From the NCBI GenBank assembly GCA_020352215.1, contig CP070675.1:3150149-3214148 (forward strand): a DNA stretch of 64,000 bases, written 5' to 3'. Shown here piece after piece: positions 56,163 to 64,000 of this stretch. The stretch is from Phycisphaerales bacterium (GTDB lineage Bacteria; Planctomycetota; Phycisphaerae; Sedimentisphaerales; Anaerobacaceae). The notes below the pieces were generated by a model. The model saw nothing but the letters and a program-made list of their open reading frames with translations, had not been told where the DNA came from and made no database searches. Each line of letters begins with the position of its first letter. Position 1 is the first letter of the stretch. Both the position numbers and the translations under genes were made by a program.

Positions 56163-57089
56163 TCACGCAAGCTCGGGTCGGCCGGGCGCAACCGATGAGA
56201 TTACGGCCTCTGTCCCGCCCGTCAAGACCGGTGGCTTGACAAGCAGCACGACCAAAGCCCACGCGTAGACGAAAGAGTCCGCGAGTATCTCAACGCTGTG
56301 CACAATCCGCAACAATGGGCTAAGCCAGTACCCTTGAATCAGGCCATATAACCCCACCATCACAAAGAACGCAAAACCCAGAGTCAGAACAAGGCCGCGT
56401 CTGGATCCGGACCACATGATCAACACGCCGAGCGCCGCCAGAAGAAACAGACTGCTGCGGACAAACTGGACACCCACTATCACCTCCATATCAGGCAAGA
56501 CCAGGCCGCCGATCTGCTCTCTGTAGTGCTCGGCAACCAACGGCGAAATAGCCATCCCGAAGATCAAGTAGATAACCGGAAACGCTGCCAAGGCCGCAAG
56601 CAGACGCCATGCCCAGGCAGCACGGCTCCTCCGGCCCAAAAAGCCAGCCGCTTCGACCAGGAAAGATTGACCTGTCTGTGCCGGCTTGAATACCAGCGCC
56701 GCCACGACGGCACACAGCACGCACGGGGCAATAAGGAGCACGATCATCCCGCCGGTCCCACCTGCGGTCGTGAATATTGAGCTCTCAATCAACGTGTTAA
56801 CACCGAGACAGACGTACGTGAACACCGCAAGGATAGCTACCCTCACCAAATAGGTTCCTTTTAGCCGTCGGGCCAGTGGTCCCAGCGCCGCCGCCACTAC
56901 TATGCTGCCGACAAGGCTCAGCAACCCCATAAGCCGCTCGTCGGTCGCCTCGGCAATGCTCGGCAAATCCATACCCAAACCTGAGACCGCTGCACCTCCG
57001 ACCATCGTTCCGACCACGTACGCGATGGCACACAGTGCGATCCGCCACAGGTAGCCCGCCGTCACTCCAAATAATCTTCCAGCCTTCAT
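56163..57089 (-). CDS. Unknown polytopic membrane protein in a PadR-linked operon
   Basis: The 308 residues have about eight hydrophobic segments, beginning LWRIALCAIAYVVGTMVGGA and LMGLLSLVGSIVVAAALGPL. There are no recognisable catalytic motifs. The ATG overlaps the stop of the upstream gene (ATGA), so the two are translated together. With the PadR gene they form a three-gene unit. PadR targets are often membrane or transport proteins, so an envelope-stress or export role is possible. No family was recognised. Confidence 0.7.
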   Translation of the reverse strand: MKAGRLFGVTAGYLWRIALCAIAYVVGTMVGGAAVSGLGMDLPSIAEATDERLMGLLSLVGSIVVAAALGPLARRLKGTYLVRVAILAVFTYVCLGVNTLIESSIFTTAGGTGGMIVLLIAPCVLCAVVAALVFKPAQTGQSFLVEAAGFLGRRSRAAWAWRLLAALAAFPVIYLIFGMAISPLVAEHYREQIGGLVLPDMEVIVGVQFVRSSLFLLAALGVLIMWSGSRRGLVLTLGFAFFVMVGLYGLIQGYWLSPLLRIVHSVEILADSFVYAWALVVLLVKPPVLTGGTEAVISSVAPGRPELA

Positions 57090-58051
57090 GGTTTTTCCCT
57101 TTCAGTCACATTGCGGATAATGATTTCCCGCTCAATAACAGCGTTTATCTTGTTGGGCGGCATGGGCAGTGTAGTCTCTGTAACAACAAGCTCGTACATA
57201 GTCGCCTTTCTGACCCACCTTGAGGCAAGGTCTATATATATGTCACCCAAATAGTGCGAGCTGCCCACGGACCTGACTTCCATGTTTGGAGCAGGATTCA
57301 CGATCATCTTGAACGAGCTTTCGCCGGAATCATAGGCCACAATGCCGCACGCTTCCCCATCTACCCGACTGAGGCCTTTGAACTCGAGTGTGACTTCGCC
57401 GTTCTTGAATGTGGACCCCTCGGAAACGTGACTCCCAACATTTACAGGAGGCTCCGTAAATGCAGCCGCGTGGACGATCTTTTGCCCAATCCTCGTCAGA
57501 TCCTGAATGCCTTTTCCTCCTGCCGTACGTTCGGCAAAGACGTTGCAGAACGCATGGAAGTCGATGAAGGCATTATAAACGTGATACGCCTTGTCCGCCG
57601 GGACTGCCTTGCCATCCGCGTCGGCCAGGTTCGCGAACTTGCTGTGGTCAATACCCAAAACCTGCCCTTCTTCGTCCATGTTTGTAGGAGTCCGCTTGAA
57701 GACGTATGTCCAGCCTTCAAGGGTCGGTAGGTGAACCTTCGGGGCACCTGCGAGCTGCAGTGTGAATTCGACACACGTATACTCATCCCCGGCCTTGCCG
57801 GCCAGCTTGGCGGGGACACATTTGAGGCGCAGCCTGAACACATCGGTGCCCACACGCTTGCCGTCGAGCGCGTAGCTGATTAGCCTGGATTCCATGACGA
57901 AGTGCTGTATCTCGCTCGTCCGCTCGCCAGCCAGATCAAACGTCCGCCCCAGGATGGATTCACCCGACGCCGCCGCGCTGCGTGGAGAAACCGCCGGACT
58001 GCCGCATACGGCCAGTACACTCAAGATGGTCAGTATTCTGTTACCTTTCAT
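57086..58051 (-). CDS. Exported protein of unknown function in a PadR-linked operon
   Basis: The 321 residues carry an N-terminal signal (ILTILSVLAVCGSPAVSPRS). The mature part is rich in beta-strand-like text, for example RLRLKCVPAKLAG and VTLEFKGLSRVDGEACGIVA. No domain was identified with confidence. GGAGATTC precedes the ATG at 58051; the open frame extends to 58105 without a ribosome site. It begins 69 bases after padR and its stop overlaps the start of the membrane protein gene. It is probably periplasmic and functionally tied to that membrane protein. Confidence 0.7.
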   Translation of the reverse strand: MKGNRILTILSVLAVCGSPAVSPRSAAASGESILGRTFDLAGERTSEIQHFVMESRLISYALDGKRVGTDVFRLRLKCVPAKLAGKAGDEYTCVEFTLQLAGAPKVHLPTLEGWTYVFKRTPTNMDEEGQVLGIDHSKFANLADADGKAVPADKAYHVYNAFIDFHAFCNVFAERTAGGKGIQDLTRIGQKIVHAAAFTEPPVNVGSHVSEGSTFKNGEVTLEFKGLSRVDGEACGIVAYDSGESSFKMIVNPAPNMEVRSVGSSHYLGDIYIDLASRWVRKATMYELVVTETTLPMPPNKINAVIEREIIIRNVTEREKP

Positions 58052-58120
58052 GATTGAATCTCCAAATGAAAACGCCTTCTTTCTGTTCACGTGACATCCC
58101 AACAACTTGAAGCTGCCTCG

Positions 58121-58678
58121 TTACTCGCCGCTCTGCTGCAACTGCTTGATTGCCCGTCTTGCCCATCTTGCGTTCACCCTGTAGCTATCGAGCCCATTAT
58201 CCATTGCCAGTCTTCCGTACGGCGACATGGTCTCTCTGACCTCGTCCATGTACTGCCGGAGCGATGACAGGTGCGCCTCCACCTCTGCGGCAAATTCCTT
58301 CAGGAACTTCACCGTCTGTTTGCGCCCCACAACGTGGCCAAGAAACGCGAATCGCAACATCAAATCATCCATATGCCACATCACATCATCCTTCGTAACC
58401 GGCCGCGTCAGGTGCTCGGCAAGCACCTTCCGGCCTGTGTCCGTCAGTTTAAAGACTAGCTTGGGACGAAGGGTCTTTCTGTTCTTCACTTCGCCCTTGA
58501 TCCAACCGTTCTTCTCGATGCGCTTCAGGGCCGGATAAATCGCACCGGGGCTCGAACTGAAGTGCCCCATCGGCGTCGTCGAGAACACCTTGCGAACGTC
58601 GTAGCCCGAAAGCGGTTTCTGGCCAATCAGGCCTAAAATTGCCAGCGAAAGCGTCGATAACTGATTCTTCTCTTGCAT
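58121..58678 (-). CDS. PadR-family transcriptional regulator
   Basis: The 185 residues have an N-terminal winged helix: LSLAILGLIGQKPLSGYDVR, then SSPGAIYPALKRIEKNGWIK, and a C-terminal helical dimerisation region (about 90-185). The PadR hallmark GAIYPAL is clear. The ATG at 58678 was chosen because upstream codons would overlap the promoter's -10 box. PadR proteins usually repress their own operon and release DNA on binding small molecules. A palindrome in the promoter spacer fits autorepression. Confidence 0.93.
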   Translation of the reverse strand: MQEKNQLSTLSLAILGLIGQKPLSGYDVRKVFSTTPMGHFSSSPGAIYPALKRIEKNGWIKGEVKNRKTLRPKLVFKLTDTGRKVLAEHLTRPVTKDDVMWHMDDLMLRFAFLGHVVGRKQTVKFLKEFAAEVEAHLSSLRQYMDEVRETMSPYGRLAMDNGLDSYRVNARWARRAIKQLQQSGE

Positions 58679-58688
58679 AATACTAAAG

Positions 58689-58717
58689 AGAATAATACGA
58701 TTCGTAACATCTGTCAA
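58689..58717 (-). promoter_or_regulatory. padR promoter with operator palindrome in the spacer
   Basis: Read on the minus strand: perfect TTGACA (58717-58712), a 17-base spacer and TATTCT (58694-58689). The spacer contains TACGAATCGTA (58706-58696), an inverted repeat of five bases each side. The predicted transcription start lies about 4 bases before the ATG, so the mRNA would be almost leaderless. An AT-rich palindrome lies upstream at about 58721-58746. Confidence 0.7.
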
Positions 58718-58881
58718 GTCTTTTTTTCAAATATTTTTGAAAAAATTATATCGCTTGGCGCCCACGCCCATGCCGGATCAGCGCAAGATCTTCTGCTTGC
58801 GTGAGTTACGGCAGGACCTCGTCGCACAGATCCCAGACGCTCTCACGTCTCTGGACAACGCCTAAATGTGTCGGAATATCG

Positions 58882-58910
58882 TTGGGTGCCCTTGCCGCGT
58901 GCTGTATACT
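58882..58910 (+). promoter_or_regulatory. Possible promoter of the GH9 gene
   Basis: TTGGGT (58882-58887), a 17-base spacer and TATACT (58905-58910). The leader before the ATG at 58993 would be about 75 bases. The -35 box is weak. Confidence 0.4.
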
Positions 58911-58992
58911 GCCGGTCATGCACAGTGCAAGTTTGACTGATTTGCCCCACTTGGGAACGCTCAGGAGGTGGCGTGGGCAAGGAGACAAGACT

Positions 58993-61338
58993 ATGCGACT
59001 ACCCACACTTTTGGTGAGTTTGCTGACAACCGCTCTGGTTACGTCGAATGTGATCGGGTCCGCCAAGCTCTTGCACGTCGGCACGGTTGCGCCGGACGTC
59101 ATCGGCCTTACGATCAGTGACGGCAGAGGAGCTGAATACGGCCGGCAAATCCCCTACAAGCCACATCCGGACGACAAGATTACGGAGCCCCAGAAAGACC
59201 GCTGGGTTACTCGAAAAGGAACTGCTATCGGTTCCCTCGTTGGCCCCGAGGCCAAGATCCTGGGTACGTTCTCTCGGCTTGTCGGCGAACCCTTCGACAT
59301 TGTCCCCGCCACAAAGCCCGGCAATTGGGCGGTGACCTCGCTGGATGACGACATATACGAACCCGGAAAACGCGTGCGTCCTACAGCCGTCTGTCGCAAG
59401 TCCAAACCCACGGACCTGCTGCGGGTCGCTCCATGGGATTGGGCTGCGCCAGTAGAACACACCCTGTACCTCAAGCTCCCGAGCCCTCTGACACAGGGAA
59501 AACACTACACGATTAAGCCTGGAGGTATTTCACTCGATCCAATCGAGTTTGCATGGGAGCCCGCCGACCAGCGCAGTGAGGCCGTGCACATTAGCCACAT
59601 AGGATTCCGCCCCGATGATCCCGCCAAGGTGGCATTTCTATCGTGCTGGCTTGGAGATGGAGGCGGCCTGTCATACCCAGAGGCACTCAAATTCCACGTT
59701 GTGGACACTGAGACACACAGAAGAGTTCTCAGCGGCACGATCTCCCTCGCCAAGGGCGCCAATGACAAGACCGAGGATGCATACAAGCGGAACTACAACG
59801 GGGCTGACGTATACGAGATGGACTTTTCAGCTCTGCGAGAACCGGGCACGTACAGAGTCTTCGTCGAATCTGTCGGGTGTTCGTGTGCGTTTCGGATTGC
59901 GGATGATGTTTGGCGTAAGGCGTTCACTGTCTCTGCTCGCGGCTTCTACCACCAGCGAAGCGGCATTCCGCTGGGCCCACCCTATACCGATTTCAAACGA
60001 CCACGGCCATTTCATCCCGAGGCTGGCATGAACGTGTACGCGTCCACGACCCCTATTATGGACAGCGGAAACGGCCTGAACCAGAGCGACTCGAACTTCG
60101 GCAATCTCAACAAGGGCAGAACAAACGAAATCGTGCCAAACGCATGGGGCGGGTACATGGACGCCGGCGACTGGGACCGGCGCATCCAGCACCTCGATGC
60201 GACCCGGCTGCTGCTCGACCTGGCGATCCTCTTCCCTCGCTATTATGAGACGCTGTCGCTCAACATTCCCGAATCGCGTAACACACTGCCCGATGTCGTG
60301 GACGAGGCACTCTTCAATCTGGATTGTTACCGCCGTATGCAGACGCCGGAAGGCGGCATTCGTGGCGGGATCGAGTCCGCTGAACACCCTGCTCATGGCG
60401 AGGGAAGCTGGCAGGAATCGCTGCCGGTCATGGCCTATGCGCCGGGCGTCTGGTCCAGCTATGTCTACGCCGGCACCGCAGCCCGCGCCGCGCTCTGTCT
60501 GAAGTCACGTCATCCCGAACTCGCCTCCGAGTATCAAGAAAGCGCACTTCGCGCGATGCACTGGGCCGAGACGGAGTTGCCTCGTCGCAAGGACAAGGTA
60601 CCTCACCAAGTCCACGATGCCAGAAACCTCGCCGCCCTCGAGTTGCTCAGATTGACCGGCCATACTCAGTGGCACGACATCTTCCTTGCCACCACGGTCT
60701 TCAAAGACGCCAAAGCCGACCTCTTCGTGTGGCAAGACCACGAACAACGCGAGGCCGCGTGGGTCTACACCCGCATGGACCCATCCAGAACCGACGCGGA
60801 CGTACGGACCAACTGCCGCAATGCCATCCTTCGCGAGGCCGATCAGCGAGTGAAGCAATGCGGGCAAACGGCCTTTCGATGGACAAAGTACCCCTGGGCA
60901 CCGACTGCATACGGAATCCTCTCGAGTCCGGATGCTGTAAGCCTGGTGCGAGCGCACCTTCTTACGGGCAAGGTCCGCTACCTTCGCGCCGCGGTCCTGG
61001 CATGTCAGACCGGCCTCGGCGCAAATCCGGTCAATATCTGCTACACGACGGGCCTCGGCCACCGCTGGCCCCTGCACCCGCTGCACATAGACTCGCGTAT
61101 CTCCCTGCAGTCGCCACCGCCGGGCCTGACCGTATTCGGGCCCGTCGATCCTCAGGTGGACAGCCAGAAATGGGCACGAGACCTCGTCGACCGCTTCTGC
61201 TATCCGCCAGCAGCGGAGTGGCCTACCATAGAGGCATACTGGGATGTCTTCTGGTACCCGGTCGTCTGTGAATTCACAATCCACCAGCCGATGGCAGCAA
61301 ACGCCTACGTCTGGGGATACCTCGCGGCAAGGCCCTGA
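58993..61338 (+). CDS. Secreted glycoside hydrolase family 9 protein
   Basis: The 781 residues begin with a signal peptide (LPTLLVSLLTTALVTSNVIG). A CelD-type N-terminal Ig-like domain follows (about 220-310, with VHISHIGFRPDDPAKVAFLS). The (alpha/alpha)6 GH9 domain starts near residue 320. Its catalytic Asp motif is YMDAGDWDRRIQH; LGANPVNICYTTGLGHR and the C-terminal VVCEFTIHQPMAANAYVWGY give the conserved loop and probable acid Glu. GH9 enzymes mostly cut beta-1,4-glucans. GGAG precedes the ATG at 58993; the frame extends to 58801 but the signal peptide fixes this start. No dockerin-like tail is present. Confidence 0.85.
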   Translation: MRLPTLLVSLLTTALVTSNVIGSAKLLHVGTVAPDVIGLTISDGRGAEYGRQIPYKPHPDDKITEPQKDRWVTRKGTAIGSLVGPEAKILGTFSRLVGEPFDIVPATKPGNWAVTSLDDDIYEPGKRVRPTAVCRKSKPTDLLRVAPWDWAAPVEHTLYLKLPSPLTQGKHYTIKPGGISLDPIEFAWEPADQRSEAVHISHIGFRPDDPAKVAFLSCWLGDGGGLSYPEALKFHVVDTETHRRVLSGTISLAKGANDKTEDAYKRNYNGADVYEMDFSALREPGTYRVFVESVGCSCAFRIADDVWRKAFTVSARGFYHQRSGIPLGPPYTDFKRPRPFHPEAGMNVYASTTPIMDSGNGLNQSDSNFGNLNKGRTNEIVPNAWGGYMDAGDWDRRIQHLDATRLLLDLAILFPRYYETLSLNIPESRNTLPDVVDEALFNLDCYRRMQTPEGGIRGGIESAEHPAHGEGSWQESLPVMAYAPGVWSSYVYAGTAARAALCLKSRHPELASEYQESALRAMHWAETELPRRKDKVPHQVHDARNLAALELLRLTGHTQWHDIFLATTVFKDAKADLFVWQDHEQREAAWVYTRMDPSRTDADVRTNCRNAILREADQRVKQCGQTAFRWTKYPWAPTAYGILSSPDAVSLVRAHLLTGKVRYLRAAVLACQTGLGANPVNICYTTGLGHRWPLHPLHIDSRISLQSPPPGLTVFGPVDPQVDSQKWARDLVDRFCYPPAAEWPTIEAYWDVFWYPVVCEFTIHQPMAANAYVWGYLAARP

Positions 61339-61362
61339 TGCCACACACATCCGCCGCACCGC

Positions 61363-61391
61363 TTGACACAAGCCGGGCAAATCACTATGAT
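61363..61391 (+). promoter_or_regulatory. Sigma70-type promoter for the DUF362 gene
   Basis: TTGACA (61363-61368), a 17-base spacer and TATGAT (61386-61391). The predicted start near 61398 gives a leader of about 96 bases. Confidence 0.7.
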
Positions 61392-61397
61392 ACAAGA

Positions 61398-61493
61398 CAG
61401 GGACAGCAGGCCCGACCCGCCGCTGTGAATGAGCAAGACATGTAGTTGCAGCCGTCGCAGTCTGGGAATGGCCCCGGACAGAGGAGGTTTCTC
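61398..61493 (+). promoter_or_regulatory. Candidate cobalamin-riboswitch-like leader
   Basis: The leader contains ACCCGCCGCTGTGA (61415-61428) and later CTGGGAATGGC (61462-61472). Both resemble conserved parts of the cobalamin riboswitch core (CCCGCnnCTGTGA and GGGAAGGC). The part before the first motif is much shorter than in the standard element, so this would be a reduced or variant form, or a chance likeness. GGAGG of the DUF362 gene lies at the end of the leader (61483-61487). Confidence 0.3.
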
Positions 61494-64000
61494 ATGTACC
61501 CGCCGTCTCACCCGTGCCGAGAACGCACTTGTGCAGGCGAACAATCTGGATCAACTGCGAAACGCAGTTGGGTCAGGTGCATCCTTCCCCTGGCAGGGCT
61601 AACCTCACTTATCTGGTTCCTGGTACGAGTTATCCCCAAACCAAGCCGGGCAACGTATCCCTGTCAGCGCGTGGCATTCCCGCTCGCAAGCGGTTTCATA
61701 GTCTGGCTGCTCGGTCTGTTTGCATCCGTGTTGGCCTTTCGCAAGGCCAAACAGTTCTACCGCAGTTCCCGAGCAGTTTACGGCTTGGTGTGTCTGCTCG
61801 TTGCAGCGATTGCTGCAATAGTAGCTATCTACAGCACCCCTGAGAAGATGGCCTTTGCTGATGATTTCCCGGCGAACGTCCCTGTCGGCGTGGCAAAGGG
61901 ACTCCACCCCGGGCGAGTGGTCTGGGTACACGACACGGAAATCACGGATTGGGCCGGCCCCGATTCGGGCCAGCGGTGGTTCAATGAGGTCGACCAGGTG
62001 GCAGCCAACAGAATGGTCTCCCTGGCCATCCGCGCTTACGCCGGTGTTAATGACGACCGCCAAGCCTGGGACCTGATCTTCCGACACTTCAATCAGCAAA
62101 AGGGCAAGGGTGACGTCGGCTATACTCCCGGTGAGAAGATCGCGATGAAGCTGAACTGGACCACATGCAATTTCGGGACCGGCGGCTACGGTACGTGCGA
62201 CGCCAATTACAACAAAACCAACAGCAGCCCCGATCTGGACACCACGGAGAACACGCCGGAGATACTCCACGCCTTGCTGAGTCAACTGGTCCATGTTGTG
62301 GGTGTGGAGCCCTCGGACATTTCTATGGGAGACCCGACCGGTCAGTTCGCGAACCATTCGTACAACTACCTTCACGCGGACTTTCCCGAGGTCAACTACA
62401 TGGACGACCGTGGCGGTCAGGGGCGGACGCTGGTACGGTTGAGCAAAGTGCCTTTCTATTGGAGCAGTCCCCGCGCGGCCGGCACGCGCCAGGACTACGT
62501 CCCCGAGTACTACGCCGAGGCCGAATACTTCATCAACGTGCCTCTGCTAAAAAGTCACGACGGGGGCGGAATCACGGTTTGCGCCAAGAACCACTACGGC
62601 TCCCTGCAGCGCACGCCGGTGGGCAACTTCCGCACACAGGGCACACTGACCAACCCACGCTACTTCAATTTGCACGACGACCTGCCTGGCATGAATAGCA
62701 CGGCCCGGGCCATGGGTCGTTACCGACCGCTCGTGGACCTAATGGGCCACGCCCACATCGGCGGCAAGACCGTCCTGTACATCGTGGACGCGATATTTGC
62801 CGGACGTAATTGGGACTCGGAACCCTCGAAATGGAATCTGCCGCCGTTCGGCGATGGCCAAGGCGGAGACAGCGACTGGCCGTGCAGCCTTCTCGTCTCG
62901 ATGGACCCGGTCGCCATCGACTCGGTCGCGTACGACTTTCTGATCGAGCAGTGGCCGGAGCACGCGAGCATCGCCGGCACGACCGACTACTTGGTGGAGG
63001 CGGCCCTGGCCTACGACCCGCCTTCGGGCACGGTCTACGATCCCGATCACGCGGGCGATGTCGCTCGACTGCCCAGCCTCGGCGTGCACGAGCACTGGAA
63101 CAATCCCACAAGCAAGCAGTACTCTCGCAACCTCGGTACCGGCGACGGTATAGAACTGGTGAAGGTCCCGGGAGAGACAATCACTGGTGACATAGATCGT
63201 GACAATGACGTCGACACTCAGGACCTCGTCCGCCTGAGCGATCAATGGTTGGACCGCGTAACGTATGTGGAATCGCAAGGCCAGGTCGTCGTGGAGGCCG
63301 AACGCTTCTCCAGCCGTGCGCCGGGCGGCGCCGTAGCCTATGGCATCTCCTGGCAACGGCAGACAAGCGCCGAGGCGATGGGCGACTGCTATCTCCAGGT
63401 GCTACCCGACTACGGGCGGGGCATCGACCTGGGCGTCGAATACTATTCGCCCCACGTGGGCTACCAGGTGGACTTCTCAACTCCCGGAACCTACTACCTC
63501 TGGCTCAAAGGTCTCTCGGGCGACGAGGCGATCAGCAGCCTCCACTACGGCGTAGACGGCACACTCTCGAGCGCGGGTGGCGAATTCGCAGTGATAGATC
63601 CGCGAGTCGAAGAGCCCCTCGTCGGCAAGCAGGCCCACAATTGGCTTTATCTTGATATCGGCCTGGAGCAGGCCGGCTGGACCGACCCGCTCTTTGACGA
63701 CACAGGATGGCGCACCGGCCAGGCAAGGCTTGGCTATGGCGGCGACGGCGAAATCACCGAAGTGCGCTACGGGCCAAACGAGGACAATCGGGACAACGAC
63801 AGGAACAACAAGTATATCACAACTTACTTCCGCAAGCACTTCACGGTGAGCCAGCCGGAGCGTTTCACGGCGCTGCGGCTATCGATCCTGCGAGATGACG
63901 GCGCCGTGGCATATCTGAACGGCCGCGAAGTGGCCCGCAGCAACATGCCCACCGGGCCGGTCGATTACCATACGATCGTCCGCGGCTATGCCGTGGGGTC
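61494..64000 (+). CDS. Large membrane/surface DUF362 protein with dockerin-like segment and carbohydrate-binding domains (3' partial)
   Basis: The frame is open from the ATG at 61494 to the window end (835 codons visible). Three membrane helices come first (about 29-48, 61-82, 94-114). The DUF362 domain spans about 125-560, with ITVCAKNHYGSLQRTP and VSMDPVAIDSVAYDFLIEQW. A dockerin-like EF-hand (GDIDRDNDVDTQDLVRLSDQ) follows near 565. Next is a domain like the C-terminal domain of GH115 (VEAERFSSRAPGG, YLQVLPDYGRG). The last visible part is jelly-roll-like (LSILRDDGAVAYLNGREVAR). GGAGG lies six bases before the ATG. DUF362 has no settled function. Confidence 0.85.
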   Translation, partial: MYPPSHPCRERTCAGEQSGSTAKRSWVRCILPLAGLTSLIWFLVRVIPKPSRATYPCQRVAFPLASGFIVWLLGLFASVLAFRKAKQFYRSSRAVYGLVCLLVAAIAAIVAIYSTPEKMAFADDFPANVPVGVAKGLHPGRVVWVHDTEITDWAGPDSGQRWFNEVDQVAANRMVSLAIRAYAGVNDDRQAWDLIFRHFNQQKGKGDVGYTPGEKIAMKLNWTTCNFGTGGYGTCDANYNKTNSSPDLDTTENTPEILHALLSQLVHVVGVEPSDISMGDPTGQFANHSYNYLHADFPEVNYMDDRGGQGRTLVRLSKVPFYWSSPRAAGTRQDYVPEYYAEAEYFINVPLLKSHDGGGITVCAKNHYGSLQRTPVGNFRTQGTLTNPRYFNLHDDLPGMNSTARAMGRYRPLVDLMGHAHIGGKTVLYIVDAIFAGRNWDSEPSKWNLPPFGDGQGGDSDWPCSLLVSMDPVAIDSVAYDFLIEQWPEHASIAGTTDYLVEAALAYDPPSGTVYDPDHAGDVARLPSLGVHEHWNNPTSKQYSRNLGTGDGIELVKVPGETITGDIDRDNDVDTQDLVRLSDQWLDRVTYVESQGQVVVEAERFSSRAPGGAVAYGISWQRQTSAEAMGDCYLQVLPDYGRGIDLGVEYYSPHVGYQVDFSTPGTYYLWLKGLSGDEAISSLHYGVDGTLSSAGGEFAVIDPRVEEPLVGKQAHNWLYLDIGLEQAGWTDPLFDDTGWRTGQARLGYGGDGEITEVRYGPNEDNRDNDRNNKYITTYFRKHFTVSQPERFTALRLSILRDDGAVAYLNGREVARSNMPTGPVDYHTIVRGYAVG

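Noticed and set aside
60505-61395. 296-codon minus-strand open frame
   Set aside because: Antisense to the GH9 gene; no motifs, and it crosses the DUF362 promoter.

Overview
The window looks like a piece of a Planctomycetota chromosome, most likely class Phycisphaerae. That is an inference from protein style: many secreted proteins carry a dockerin-like ending of the form GDxNxDxxVDxxDxxxxAxxWL, and lamin-tail, GLUG, CotH and beta-helix surface proteins sit among ordinary housekeeping genes. Composition is moderately GC-rich throughout, and nothing looks like a prophage, IS element or CRISPR array.

Layout. 1-339 is the end of a secreted beta-helix/dockerin-type protein. 383-9701 is housekeeping: coaE, rho, valS, a bifunctional-nuclease-domain protein, lspA, a TPR lipoprotein and gpmI. 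9932-16106 holds a GalT/HIT-type protein on the minus strand, then mutL translationally coupled to a BtuFCD-type importer. 16343-20984 holds a DksA/TraR-type protein, a strongly structured intergenic region, yacG, an unknown membrane protein and a nucleotide-sugar dehydratase. 21013-28267 encodes a secreted dikinase-like protein and two GLUG proteins. 28531-36717 holds xerC and a minus-strand run leuS, DUF3795, CYTH, lipid kinase, kdsA, radical SAM.

36970-48042 is the most interesting part. A large surface CotH kinase is followed by an operon with its own promoter: VTC-domain polyphosphate-polymerase-like protein, DUF4956 membrane protein, HlyD adaptor, lipid-anchored TolC and a lamin-tail/dockerin protein. 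No recognisable pump is present, so a trans-envelope route for a polyanion made at the inner membrane is a reasonable but unproven model.

48062-54191 is a minus-strand catabolic cluster: a Tat-exported AKR-like protein lacking most of the usual catalytic tetrad, a tetrahaem lipoprotein, tartrate dehydrogenase-like enzyme, cyclase, MFS permease and Gfo/Idh oxidoreductase. 54385-64000 holds a beta-helix protein, a PadR-controlled membrane/envelope gene pair, a GH9 glycosidase and a large DUF362 chimera that runs off the window end and has a leader resembling a cobalamin riboswitch.

Several good sigma70-like promoters (TTGACA/TTGACT with 17-18 bp spacers) were found by eye. All homology calls are from motif recognition alone, without database searches.
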